NCBI GenBank assembly: GCA_002403205.1 | Contig: DHHJ01000006.1 | Coordinates: forward strand, 7,421-32,366 | Direction of reading: 5' to 3' | DNA length: 24,946 nucleotides | Source: Anaerolineaceae bacterium UBA4775 | GTDB lineage: Bacteria > Chloroflexota > Anaerolineae > Anaerolineales > Anaerolineaceae | In this document: one piece after another, positions 7,259 through 15,108 of the stretch | How positions within the stretch are numbered: the stretch's first letter is position 1 | Layout: every line of letters starts with the position of its first letter | Notes under the pieces: generated by a model | Databases searched by the model: none | Told to the model about the DNA's origin: nothing | The model's input: only the letters and a program-made list of their open reading frames with translations | Program-made: the position numbers and the translations under genes

Positions 7259-8361
7259 GCCACGCTCCGTTTGAGTGCGGCGATGAAAACGGAGACCATC
7301 TGCTCGAGGTTGATCTCCTCAGCCACAATGCGATAGCTTTCTGCGCCCATTTCTCGCAGTGCCGGGATATTGCTCAGCGCATCGGTCAGGGCGCGTTGCA
7401 GGGCAGGTACGTTGTTGGGGGGCACTTGCCAGCCGTTGGCCGGGCGTACCAGGTCGGCTTGGGTGCCGTCAGCCTCAGCGGCGATCACCGGCAGCCCATA
7501 GCTCATGGCCTGCTGGATGGCCAGGCCGCCGGTGCCCGGCAGGACGAACAGGTCTGCTGTCCGGTACTGTTCCGCGAGGGCTTCACCGTATAAAGCGCCG
7601 GTGAACCCGGCACGGGGATAAATTTCCATCGCCAGGGATTCCAGCCGTTCACGATCGGGGCCGTCGCCAACGATTACCAGCGTGGGCTGCAAAGCCTCGG
7701 GGAGCTGGGTACAGGCCCGCAGCAGGTTATCAAGTTGCTTGCGGGCTTGCAAGCGCCCGACAAACAAGATCCTGGCGGGCTGATCACGGGCGGGTAGGGG
7801 CCTGGCCGGCATGGGGTGCGCGGGGGGTGGTGTGACGGCATTGGCTGCCACGAAAATGCGCTCTGCAGGGATGCCCAGGCGTGCATATTCCGCTGCCCCG
7901 GCCTGGCTGTAGGTGATCAGGCTGTCAAACTGGCGGAGGAAGTGCAGCCTGCGACGGCGGCGCAAAGCGGCCAGCGGACCGCTGATAAGCGGTGCGCCCA
8001 GCCCCCAGCCAATCACTGGCCGTCCATGACTGCCCATCCAGCGCACAGCCGCGGTGGTGCGCAGGTAGCGCGGGTTGGCCTCAACGATCAATACATCCGG
8101 GTCCCAGCTTTTCAGCCAGCGCATTAACCCGATTTGGAGGCAGACATACAGGTTGCCCCTGAACAAGTGCAGGTTGGTTCCCTGGGTTAGTTGGGCCTGC
8201 TCAAGCCCATCGGCGGTTTTGATCATCTCATCCGGTCGGGGTTCGCCGGCGAACACACCCAGCCCGTGCTGGCAGGCCTGGCCGAGGGCGTTGAAGAACG
8301 GCGCCCGGTACTCAGGGAGCACCCGCTGAACCAACCCGACTTTACCTTCAAAGGCCGTCAC
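7255..8361 (-). CDS. GT4-type glycosyltransferase with variant donor motif
   Basis: A 368-aa GT-B glycosyltransferase starting from GTG 8361, preceded by a strong GGAGG and overlapping the upstream gene's stop by four bases (GTGA). The Rossmann-like second domain starts near ARILFVGRLQARKQLDNLL (about 190-210), followed by VIVGDGPDRERLE. In the donor loop LPGTGGLAIQQAMSYG (274-289) the usual E-x7-E glutamates are replaced: Gly/Ala at the first position and Gln in place of the Glu of EA. Some GT4 subfamilies carry a similar non-Glu form, so this need not mean inactivity. Arg-rich residues near 133-140 may contact membrane lipid. The function is inferred as one step in building a surface glycan. 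Confidence 0.86.
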   Translation of the reverse strand: MTAFEGKVGLVQRVLPEYRAPFFNALGQACQHGLGVFAGEPRPDEMIKTADGLEQAQLTQGTNLHLFRGNLYVCLQIGLMRWLKSWDPDVLIVEANPRYLRTTAAVRWMGSHGRPVIGWGLGAPLISGPLAALRRRRRLHFLRQFDSLITYSQAGAAEYARLGIPAERIFVAANAVTPPPAHPMPARPLPARDQPARILFVGRLQARKQLDNLLRACTQLPEALQPTLVIVGDGPDRERLESLAMEIYPRAGFTGALYGEALAEQYRTADLFVLPGTGGLAIQQAMSYGLPVIAAEADGTQADLVRPANGWQVPPNNVPALQRALTDALSNIPALREMGAESYRIVAEEINLEQMVSVFIAALKRSVA

Positions 8362-9383
8362 AGGACCTCCAAAGCATCCAGGTAGCCCGCGACCATGCGC
8401 TCCAGGCTGAAGGCTGCCATCGCCCGGGTACGGGCACGGGTGCGATAGGCTGGGTTATCTTCCAGGATGCGCAGGCAGGCGTCTGCCAGGGGCGGGATCA
8501 AGGGGTCTTCAAGCTGCCAGTGGTCAGCGCCGTAAGGCACCACCTCACCCGAGCCGTCTCGGACCATTTCAGCGAGGGCGCCGGTAGCGTAGGCCAGGAC
8601 GGGTAAACCGCAGGCTAAGGCTTCGATCACGCTGTTCGGGCAGGCAGCGTTGAGGTCGGTGCTGAGGAGCACATGGGCAGCCCGGTCGATGCCGGGGATG
8701 GCCTCGCGTGGTACGACCCCGCGCCAGGTGATCCACAGGTCAGGCGCCAGGGTGTGGGCATGGGCTTTAAGCTGCTCGCCGACTTCGGCTACCACCATCA
8801 ATTCCACCGCACGAGCAGTTTTTTCTTTGACACTCGCTGCCAGCCTGACGGCCATTTCCAACCCGCGGGCATAAGCGCCATCCAGGTGACCTTCCACCAA
8901 GAGGATGCGGTAATGGTCCTCTGGCGGCGATCCAGGTCCCTGGGGGGTATACCGATCGAGGTCCACGCCGTTGAAGGTGACCTGATCGGGTAAGGCATGC
9001 TGGCCAAAGACCCGCTCCCACCAGTCATGGCTGAATTGGCTTTGGTAGACGATGTGATCTGCCAGGCGGCGGCGGATGAAGGCCAGGATGCGGTTGTTGA
9101 GTTCAGCCCGTAAAAAAGCACGCGGGGCAGTCTTTTCGATACGGTGGAGCCAGTTCATACCGTTCAGCCGCTGAACGATACGCACACCGCGCCGTCTTGC
9201 CCGCCAAAGCTGCCATAAGTGACGGGTGCCGCCAATCACGAGGATGGCGTGATTCTCAGGGCTGGCCAGGTCGAAGGTGTGGGGGATACCCCGCGCCGCT
9301 AACCCGGCGATCATCCTGGCCTGAAAGGAGACCATTCCACCCATGCCAGAAAGCTCCGGCACCAGGCAAACCTGCTTTTTCAT
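8358..9383 (-). CDS. GT4-type glycosyltransferase
   Basis: A 341-aa GT-B glycosyltransferase. The N-terminus MKKQVCLVPELSGMGGMVSF shows the Gly-rich acceptor loop typical of GT4 enzymes; the donor motif LNAACPNSVIEALACG lies at 244-259 with the EA pair intact. An upstream in-frame start would add 20 residues, but ATG 9383 is preceded by GGGGAGGAG and forms the ATGA overlap with the acyltransferase stop, so I take 9383. It is the third gene of the wecB operon and probably acts on the same lipid-linked glycan as its neighbours. Confidence 0.87.
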   Translation of the reverse strand: MKKQVCLVPELSGMGGMVSFQARMIAGLAARGIPHTFDLASPENHAILVIGGTRHLWQLWRARRRGVRIVQRLNGMNWLHRIEKTAPRAFLRAELNNRILAFIRRRLADHIVYQSQFSHDWWERVFGQHALPDQVTFNGVDLDRYTPQGPGSPPEDHYRILLVEGHLDGAYARGLEMAVRLAASVKEKTARAVELMVVAEVGEQLKAHAHTLAPDLWITWRGVVPREAIPGIDRAAHVLLSTDLNAACPNSVIEALACGLPVLAYATGALAEMVRDGSGEVVPYGADHWQLEDPLIPPLADACLRILEDNPAYRTRARTRAMAAFSLERMVAGYLDALEVL

Positions 9384-9844
9384 GACTCCTCCCCATCCAG
9401 GCGCGGCCGTTGACCCACACAGCGTGCTGGGGAACCCGCCCAAAGCTCATATTCACCAGTAGACCCCAACAGGACGGCGTTGGCGCCTACCACGGTGCCA
9501 TTCCCTACTCTCAAGACCCCTTTTTTGCACAAAACCTTGCAACCAGGCGAGAGGATGACGTCGTCGCCGATCTCGATGCCCTCAAATTTGGAATGTTCCA
9601 TCGGAAGGTAAATATCCGCCCGTCCGAGGGTCACCCCCTGGTAAATGCGCACATTGGCACCGATTTTTGCCTTGCTGTGAATGACCACGCCCTGCCCGCC
9701 GTGTTGGAGCAGGAATCCGGGGCCAATGGGCACGGAGACCGGGATCTCAGCACCGAGCAATTTGAGCAGGTAGTAGAAAAGCTTGCCAACCACGGGAAAC
9801 TGGCGGGCATAGACCAGGCGGGTGTAAAAATCCGTTTTTGCCAT
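9380..9844 (-). CDS. Serine-acetyltransferase-like hexapeptide acyltransferase
   Basis: A 154-aa left-handed parallel beta-helix acyltransferase of the CysE/SAT-like group. The region LLQHGGQGVVIHSKAKIG resembles the active-site turn of serine acetyltransferases with its catalytic His. Imperfect hexapeptide repeats follow (IGANVRIYQGVTLG, IGDDVILSPGCKVL, VGNGTVVGANAVLLG), ending in WAGSPARCVG, the usual last turn. The SAT N-terminal helical domain is missing, as in the short sugar O-acetyltransferases. Sitting between wecB and three glycosyltransferases, it probably acetylates a sugar of the surface glycan with acetyl-CoA rather than making cysteine precursor (inference). There are three bases between the wecB stop and its ATG, and the ribosome site (AAGG) is weak, consistent with coupling. 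Confidence 0.85.
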   Translation of the reverse strand: MAKTDFYTRLVYARQFPVVGKLFYYLLKLLGAEIPVSVPIGPGFLLQHGGQGVVIHSKAKIGANVRIYQGVTLGRADIYLPMEHSKFEGIEIGDDVILSPGCKVLCKKGVLRVGNGTVVGANAVLLGSTGEYELWAGSPARCVGQRPRLDGEES

Positions 9845-9847
9845 TGT

Positions 9848-10987
9848 TCAGGCCTTTTTAGCGGCCAATAAGGCCGCTACAATGCGTTCTGCGGCATGAC
9901 CATCACCATAGGGATTGACGGCGCCGGCCATGGCCGCATGGGCTGCAGGGTCATCCAATAATTGCTGTGCTTCTATGAAAATGATCTCGGGGTCGGTGCC
10001 CACAAGTTTCAGGGTGCCGGCGGCGATCCCTTCCTGGCGTTCGGTGCGTTCACGCAAGACCAGGGTAGGGACGCCCAGGGAAGGCGCTTCTTCCTGGATG
10101 CCGCCTGAATCCGTCAGGATCAGGGAGGCGTGTTTCATCAGGTGCACCAGGGGCAGGTAGTCCAGGGGCGGCAGCAAGCGGATATTATCAACCCCTTCCA
10201 GAATTTGGTGGACAGGGTCCTGGATATTGGGGTTGAGATGCACAGGGTAAACGATGGTGATTTCGTCTCGGTAGGCATGTGCCAGCTGTTTGAGCGCTGT
10301 GCAAATATCCCTGATGGGCTGGCCGAAATTCTCGCGGCGGTGGGCGGTCACCAGGACCAGGCGGCGTGTTCCGCCGAGGATGCCCGCATCCTTGAGCAAT
10401 TCATCCGCCGCAGGGGGCGCGGGCTGCCGGGTAATCTGATGAAGCGCATCGATGGCCGGATTGCCGGTCACGACGATGATCTCATCCGGGACGCCCTCCC
10501 GCAGCAGGTTCTGACGGTTGTATTGTGTGGGAGCAAAGTGCAGGTCTGCCACCACCCCGGCGATGCGCCGGTTGATCTCTTCAGGGAAGGGCTGCCATTT
10601 GTCGTGGGTGCGCAAACCGGCTTCAACGTGCCCGATTTTGATCTGCCTGTAGAACCCAAGGATCGCTGCCGCCATGACCGTGGTCGTATCGCCCTGGATC
10701 AAGAGCCAATCCGGGCGGTAGGCCGTCAGCACAGGGTCCAGCCCGGTGAAGATGCGCGCGGTGAGTTGTGGGAGCTGCTGGTCCGGCAGCATCAGGTCGA
10801 GATCTACATCAGGGGTGATCTCAAAGACCTGCAGGACCTGGTCGAGCATTTCACGATGCTGGGCTGTGACGCAAACCTGCACTTCGAAATGCTCCGGGCG
10901 CTCCTTGAGGGCTTTGATCACCGGCGCCATTTTCACGGCTTCCGGTCGGGTGCCAAAAACGACGCTGACCCGCAATTTGTTTTCCAT
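9848..10987 (-). CDS. wecB: UDP-N-acetylglucosamine 2-epimerase (non-hydrolysing)
   Basis: Converts UDP-GlcNAc to UDP-ManNAc, a precursor for surface polysaccharides. The 379 aa fit the bacterial family. Motifs: FGTRPEAVKMAP (11-22), IQGDTTT with D100, GHVEAGLRT with E122, FPEEINRR (134-141), TAHRRENFG with H216, and TDSGGIQEEAPSLGVP (292-307). Catalytic Asp, Glu and His and the nucleotide-binding SGG are present. It is the first gene of a five-gene operon. There is no Shine-Dalgarno before ATG 10987; instead a TATAAT ends 7 bases upstream, so the message is probably leaderless. No UDP-ManNAc dehydrogenase (WecC) is in the window, so ManNAc itself may be the sugar used, or WecC is elsewhere. 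Confidence 0.95.
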   Translation of the reverse strand: MENKLRVSVVFGTRPEAVKMAPVIKALKERPEHFEVQVCVTAQHREMLDQVLQVFEITPDVDLDLMLPDQQLPQLTARIFTGLDPVLTAYRPDWLLIQGDTTTVMAAAILGFYRQIKIGHVEAGLRTHDKWQPFPEEINRRIAGVVADLHFAPTQYNRQNLLREGVPDEIIVVTGNPAIDALHQITRQPAPPAADELLKDAGILGGTRRLVLVTAHRRENFGQPIRDICTALKQLAHAYRDEITIVYPVHLNPNIQDPVHQILEGVDNIRLLPPLDYLPLVHLMKHASLILTDSGGIQEEAPSLGVPTLVLRERTERQEGIAAGTLKLVGTDPEIIFIEAQQLLDDPAAHAAMAGAVNPYGDGHAAERIVAALLAAKKA

Positions 10988-10994
10988 GGGAACA

Positions 10995-11000
10995 ATTATA
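10995..11000 (-). promoter_or_regulatory. -10 element for a leaderless wecB operon transcript
   Basis: TATAAT on the minus strand ends 7 bases before the wecB ATG (10987), so the expected transcript start falls on or next to the start codon. No Shine-Dalgarno is present. I found no good -35. Confidence 0.5.
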
Positions 11001-11095
11001 CTTTAAGGTCAGCAAGGTTTGCGGCAGAGGCTTGTCTTCATGCTGGCGCTAAAAGGATGCTGGAACGGCTGGTTTTCATCATTTTTTCGTCCTTA

Positions 11096-11104
11096 TGCTA
11101 TACT
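11096..11104 (+). promoter_or_regulatory. Extended -10 promoter of the 11-18 kb operon
   Basis: TGCTATACT is an extended -10 (TGn plus TATACT, 11099-11104) ending 6 bases before ATG 11111. The transcript would start at or next to the ATG. No Shine-Dalgarno lies upstream. It is back to back with the wecB promoter about 100 bases away. Confidence 0.5.
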
Positions 11105-11110
11105 ACTAAT

Positions 11111-11356
11111 ATGCATCGCAGCTATTGGCCAACATGGAAAACCTTCATCATACGGTGGGGATTAGGCTCGCCGATCAGTCTTTTGGCGGATATCTCACAG
11201 CCTTTGCTGCCATTTGCCGCTCAGATGATGTTCATGGGGATGCCCCTGTTCAAAGGGATGGCATGGGGCAGTGCCTACGGGGCACTCCTCGACATGGTCA
11301 GCGACCAAGACGCCCTCGGTCAATTTGTCGATTACCTCCAGGAGGCCGAGTCATGA
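11111..11356 (+). CDS. Small hydrophobic protein opening the DUF6754/MutL-like operon
   Basis: An 81-aa protein of unknown family. It has an N-terminal aromatic/basic part (MHRSYWPTWKTFIIRWG), a hydrophobic Met-rich middle (about 20-60) and an acidic C-terminus ending FVDYLQEAES. It may insert in or lie on the membrane. The frame is open far upstream, but there it runs antisense to wecB, which is clearly the coding strand. ATG 11111 follows an extended -10 by 6 bases, indicating a leaderless start. Its stop overlaps the start of the next gene (ATGA) and AGGAGG for that gene lies inside its 3' end, so the two are coupled; this is the main support that it is real. Confidence 0.65.
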   Translation: MHRSYWPTWKTFIIRWGLGSPISLLADISQPLLPFAAQMMFMGMPLFKGMAWGSAYGALLDMVSDQDALGQFVDYLQEAES

Positions 11357-12087
11357 CCTGGACTCAAATCGGGTGGACGGTTATTGGCCTTTCAGCGGTT
11401 CTTCTGATTGTTTTCAGCATTCTTTTTAAAGGCAAGCGCCAGTACAAGGTGCGGAAGTTCACATCGCCGGGCGTGTTTCAAAAACAGCGTGTCGCGGCGA
11501 TAGAGCGCGGCCAGGCGCGCCATCTTGTGCTGGGTGATCAGTTCTGGTCACGGTCTTACCCGGCTTTGGGCTTGCACGCCCTGGCGACGCTGCCCAGCCT
11601 TGCGACCAGCGAGGATCTTCTGGATGGAGAGCAACTCCTGTCTGCCGGAGCCGGTGAACTGGTCCTGTTCGCCAGGCAGATCGTGGAGGGGCATTATCAA
11701 GGCGGGTTCTCAACCCACCTGCCGGTTTTTCTACCCGGGCCGACACCTTTTTCCTTCTTGGCTGGTTTTATCCCTGAAACAGGGCTGCATCCACCGGGAT
11801 CTGTGGGGATGTTTGGTAATTTTGGTCTCACAGCAGCGTTATTGTCTGAAGCTGTTGAACTGCGCGGGGGGCATGTGTTTGCTGCTGCTGGTTCGATCAC
11901 AGCCCAGGCTGCCCTGTTTATGAAGACGCAAGATCTGCTAATTGGTGAGGAAGTCTTCCTGCTGCCTGGCGGATTTGAGCCGACGGCCGTCAACCAGGCT
12001 GGATGGGTGACGGAGGACATCATTCGTCTGGCGCTGATGATTCTGCTGGTGATTGCCGCGGGATTAAAGATGGCGGGTGTGATATGA
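11353..12087 (+). CDS. DUF6754-like membrane protein
   Basis: A 244-aa protein with one membrane segment at each end (about 6-25 and 222-240) and a soluble middle. The middle resembles DUF6754 proteins as I recall them: AIERGQARHLVLGDQFWS (49-66), LPGPTPFSFLAGF (127-139), then GNFGLTAALLSEA and a GSITAQAALFM...GEEVFLLPGGF stretch (155-208). The family's function is not known. The start at ATG 11353 has AGGAGG at 11339-11344 and overlaps the preceding stop. The frame is open to 11125, but that extension covers the 81-aa gene. The operon suggests a role in a membrane complex with the two six-TM proteins and the MutL-like protein. Confidence 0.8.
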   Translation: MTWTQIGWTVIGLSAVLLIVFSILFKGKRQYKVRKFTSPGVFQKQRVAAIERGQARHLVLGDQFWSRSYPALGLHALATLPSLATSEDLLDGEQLLSAGAGELVLFARQIVEGHYQGGFSTHLPVFLPGPTPFSFLAGFIPETGLHPPGSVGMFGNFGLTAALLSEAVELRGGHVFAAAGSITAQAALFMKTQDLLIGEEVFLLPGGFEPTAVNQAGWVTEDIIRLALMILLVIAAGLKMAGVI

Positions 12088-12704
12088 AGAAGATCTTCCC
12101 CATTTTTATTGCCATCGGGACAGGCCTGACCGTCTTAGCCGGGTATTTTTTCACCCTGCAGCTGGCGCCGGTGTTGGGGCTGCTGATCAATTGGGGCATT
12201 GTACTGGTGGGGCTGGCTGGGTTGATCGGCATTGGGTATTTGCTCAAAATGCACGTTACCCGGGTCGCCAAACAGCAAAAAGGCGGCTTTTACAGTGTGA
12301 TTGTGCTGGTCACTTTCCTGTTCACTGCAGTTGCCGGCTTCATCCTGACACCTGAGGATGCCTTTTTTCGGAATTGGGTGCTGAATATCATCATCCCGGT
12401 CGAGACCAGCCTGCTGGCCCTGTTGGCGGTAACGCTTCTATACGGGAGCTTGTTCATCATCCGCTCCCGCGGTTGGACGCCCATGTCGGTCAGCTTTTTG
12501 GCCAGTGCACTGGCCTCCCTGGTCTTCAGTTTGGGGTATCTCAGCCCTCAAGCCGGGTCGGTTGCCGCAGATTGGATCAATTTTATCCGCCGATTGCCCA
12601 TTGCAGGGATTCGGGGAATCCTGATTGGCATGGCCCTGGGCGGGGTGATCGTCGGTGTGCGGGTTTTGTTGGCTATGGATCGTCCTTACGACGGTGATAA
12701 ATGA
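12084..12704 (+). CDS. Uncharacterised six-TM membrane protein
   Basis: A 206-aa protein that is nearly all membrane: predicted spans near 5-23, 31-53, 69-87, 103-126, 133-153 and 171-196. The short loops include a basic KMHVTRVAKQQKGG (55-68), probably cytoplasmic. I do not recognise a family and see no catalytic motif. ATG 12084 overlaps the DUF6754-like gene's stop (ATGA), and its own stop overlaps the next start, so it is translationally coupled on both sides. The frame is open back to 12003, but that part lies within the upstream gene. It is likely a structural or scaffold subunit of the operon's complex (inference). Confidence 0.8.
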   Translation: MKKIFPIFIAIGTGLTVLAGYFFTLQLAPVLGLLINWGIVLVGLAGLIGIGYLLKMHVTRVAKQQKGGFYSVIVLVTFLFTAVAGFILTPEDAFFRNWVLNIIIPVETSLLALLAVTLLYGSLFIIRSRGWTPMSVSFLASALASLVFSLGYLSPQAGSVAADWINFIRRLPIAGIRGILIGMALGGVIVGVRVLLAMDRPYDGDK

Positions 12705-14413
12705 TGTCTGTGTTGATCTGTCCTGAATGTGCTGCTGAAAATCCACCCGAAGCAGAAAAATGCTGGGTTTGCCAGGCATCCCTGGCGGGGGTGACCCCCT
12801 CGGAGGAAATCAGCACACCAGGTTCTGATTCCGACGTGGGTGAGGTGTTGCCCCAGGCAGACGATGACCTCACCGGCTTGCTGCATTCCCTGAAACAGGA
12901 AGATGACCTGAGCGATTTCCAGGTTGGCGGCGCAGAAGACCTGTTATCCTCCCCCGAAGAGACTGAAGGGTCGGAGGAACAAGAGGATGCGGAAGAGGAG
13001 CCTGAATTGCCGGAATGGCTCAGCCGCATCCGCCAAAGGGCACAGACAGAAGCCGACTCCGTCGGCGAAGTTACCCAAAAAATCAGGACAGCTTACGAGA
13101 TCCTCGATGAGGACAAAAAGGAAGACCAGCGCCGCCAGTTTGAAGGGCTGATCGATAAAATCCACCAGGAGGATAGCCCGCAGCCGCCGGGGGAAGTAAC
13201 TCCAGATGAGGGGCAGCCAAAGGAAAGCGGTGCACCGGCACCTTCGGACGAAGATTGGCTCACAAAAATCCGTAAAAAACACGCGCCTTTGGGTGGCGAT
13301 TTATCACAAGATGATCCTTCACAGCGTGAAGGGGACAGCCTGCTGCAGTGGCTGGTGGCCCTCGAAGATGGCGTCGAAGAAACGGACGAAGTTCCGGAAC
13401 CAAGCCCTCCCCACCCTGTTGAGGACACCCAGGAGGTGCAGCTGTCCGTGGGTCCGCTGGACGCGACCCAAGAAATCACCCTGGGAGAGCGCCCATTGCC
13501 CCGCCGAAAAGATCGCGAACTGACCATCAGCCGTGAGGAGCAGAATCGGGCCGATCAGCTCTCCGCGACCATCCTCGATGAGAAAGCGCCCCGCCCCGTG
13601 CGTGGGTTTGAGCAAACGGCTTTGCAGCGGGGTCTGCGCCTGGTGCTCGGCCTTGTGTTGATCGCTATTTTAAGCCTGGCAGCCTTTTACCGCGGGCCTG
13701 CCAACCCCCCGACCGGGCTGCAGGGCCCGCACACTCAAGCCGCGCTCGATTGGGTTGAATCATTGCCTGAGGATGCCTCGCTTTTGATCGTGATGGATTA
13801 CCAGTCCGGGTTTTCGGCTGAATTGGCACAGGCTGCCCAACCCATGTTCGAGCAAATCGTTGGCGAAGGGCGCCGGGCCGCGCTCATTTCATCGACTCCT
13901 GTTGGGGCTCCGCTGTTTTACAGGCTGCTTGACGAAAATGGCTGGACGGGAGCGCTATCCATACGTGATTTAGGTTACTTCCCGGCGGAGTCATTTGGCG
14001 CTTTTGGGTTGGCATACCATTCATTGTCCGGCTGGCAAATTCGCACCCAACCGGCGTTCAACAAGGCCCTGCCCGCTGAATCCTTTGACGGCATCCTGAT
14101 ATTAGGCGATGACTACAGCGGTGTGATGGCCTGGATTGAACAGCTCAGCACCTTGATGCCAGATACACCGATCGTGCTGCTCGTCAGTGCGCAGGCCGGG
14201 CCGCTTTTGCTGCCGTATTGGGAGTCGGGCCAGGTTGAGGGCATGATCAGCGGGTTTTCGGAAGCGGCCATCTTGGCTCAGGACGGGCCGCAATTGGCTA
14301 ACCGCTGGCGTGCGTTCCAGGTGGGGATCGTAATGATGATCTTGATGTTGTCGATCGGCATGAGCTTGCCGTCCCGAGAGCCAGAGGGAATCGAAGGGCA
14401 GGGTGTCCGATGA
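12701..14413 (+). CDS. Zinc-ribbon protein with acidic linker, two TM segments and an outside domain
   Basis: A 570-aa modular protein. An N-terminal zinc ribbon has C7-x2-C10 and C21-x2-C24. A long acidic, presumably disordered linker (30-305) follows, holding a repeated Trp-Leu motif: PEWLSRIRQRA (104-114), EDWLTKIRKKH (184-194) and a looser LLQWLVALEDG (214-224). A TM helix (312-329) leads to an alpha/beta domain (about 345-535) that would lie outside the membrane, then a second TM (541-556) and a short tail. The start is ATG 12701 (or 12704), overlapping the preceding stop. I do not recognise the outside domain; its alternating hydrophobic strands (LLIVMDY, AALISSTP, GILILGDDY, PIVLLVSAQAG) suggest a Rossmann-like fold. 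The Trp motifs may dock a partner. Confidence 0.85.
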   Translation: MMSVLICPECAAENPPEAEKCWVCQASLAGVTPSEEISTPGSDSDVGEVLPQADDDLTGLLHSLKQEDDLSDFQVGGAEDLLSSPEETEGSEEQEDAEEEPELPEWLSRIRQRAQTEADSVGEVTQKIRTAYEILDEDKKEDQRRQFEGLIDKIHQEDSPQPPGEVTPDEGQPKESGAPAPSDEDWLTKIRKKHAPLGGDLSQDDPSQREGDSLLQWLVALEDGVEETDEVPEPSPPHPVEDTQEVQLSVGPLDATQEITLGERPLPRRKDRELTISREEQNRADQLSATILDEKAPRPVRGFEQTALQRGLRLVLGLVLIAILSLAAFYRGPANPPTGLQGPHTQAALDWVESLPEDASLLIVMDYQSGFSAELAQAAQPMFEQIVGEGRRAALISSTPVGAPLFYRLLDENGWTGALSIRDLGYFPAESFGAFGLAYHSLSGWQIRTQPAFNKALPAESFDGILILGDDYSGVMAWIEQLSTLMPDTPIVLLVSAQAGPLLLPYWESGQVEGMISGFSEAAILAQDGPQLANRWRAFQVGIVMMILMLSIGMSLPSREPEGIEGQGVR

Positions 14414-15108
14414 GCATGCAGGAACTGATCTGGGGTGTGGTGGGTCTCTTGCTGACGGTGATGGTGCTGAGCTACCTGATCGGTGACAACCTCTTCTTTC
14501 GGATTGCCGGGTACATATTGGTGGGAGTCACCGCTGGATTCCTGACGGTGTTGGTGACCCGCCAAATCCTGTGGCCTTACTTGATCCAGCCTGTGGCTTA
14601 TGGATCCTGGCTCGAACGGCTCTGGGTGCTCATCCCCCTGGTTTTAGCCTTGCTGCTGGTCATCGGCCAATTCAAGCGCTTTGAGGGTGCCGGACGGGTT
14701 CCATTGGCTTTTCTGGCCGGCTTGACGGCGGCGATCGCCGTTGGCGGGTCGGTGTTTGGCACACTCATTCCGCAGATGCGGGCAGTGGTGGACGGCTTTG
14801 CACCGTCCAGCTGGTATGCGACACCCGGAAGGCCCTGGATGCGCATCATGGAGGCGGTTTTCATGCTGGTCGGCGTGCTCGGGACCCTGAGCTATTTTCA
14901 CTTTGGGCGCCGCCGAAGGCAGGAGCACACACCTGGGGATGAAGAGCGCCCGCTTTTCCTAGAGGTGCTCAAAAAAGTTGGCGAAATTTTCATCGGGGTT
15001 ACCCTTGGAACGGTGTTTGCGGGGATTTTCTTGTCTGCCCTGCTGGCCATGATCGATCGCATCGAATTTATCGGTGATTTCATCTTCAGATTGCTGGGCG
15101 GGAATTGA
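14410..15108 (+). CDS. Uncharacterised six-TM membrane protein
   Basis: A 232-aa protein with predicted spans near 5-27, 31-50, 68-85, 96-120, 142-162 and 187-218, and a basic, probably cytoplasmic loop FGRRRRQEHTPGDEERP (165-181). No known family or active site is recognised. ATG 14410 overlaps the zinc-ribbon gene's stop (ATGA), and its own stop overlaps the MutL-like gene's start. It differs in sequence from the other six-TM protein of the operon but is of similar size, so the pair may be two membrane subunits of one complex (inference). Confidence 0.8.
   Translation: MSMQELIWGVVGLLLTVMVLSYLIGDNLFFRIAGYILVGVTAGFLTVLVTRQILWPYLIQPVAYGSWLERLWVLIPLVLALLLVIGQFKRFEGAGRVPLAFLAGLTAAIAVGGSVFGTLIPQMRAVVDGFAPSSWYATPGRPWMRIMEAVFMLVGVLGTLSYFHFGRRRRQEHTPGDEERPLFLEVLKKVGEIFIGVTLGTVFAGIFLSALLAMIDRIEFIGDFIFRLLGGN

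Noticed and set aside
10130..11110. Long plus-strand open frame opposite wecB
   Set aside because: It mirrors the wecB gene, whose protein has every family motif on the minus strand. The translated antisense product shows no recognisable domain. Only its last 81 codons (11111-11356) are kept as a separate gene.
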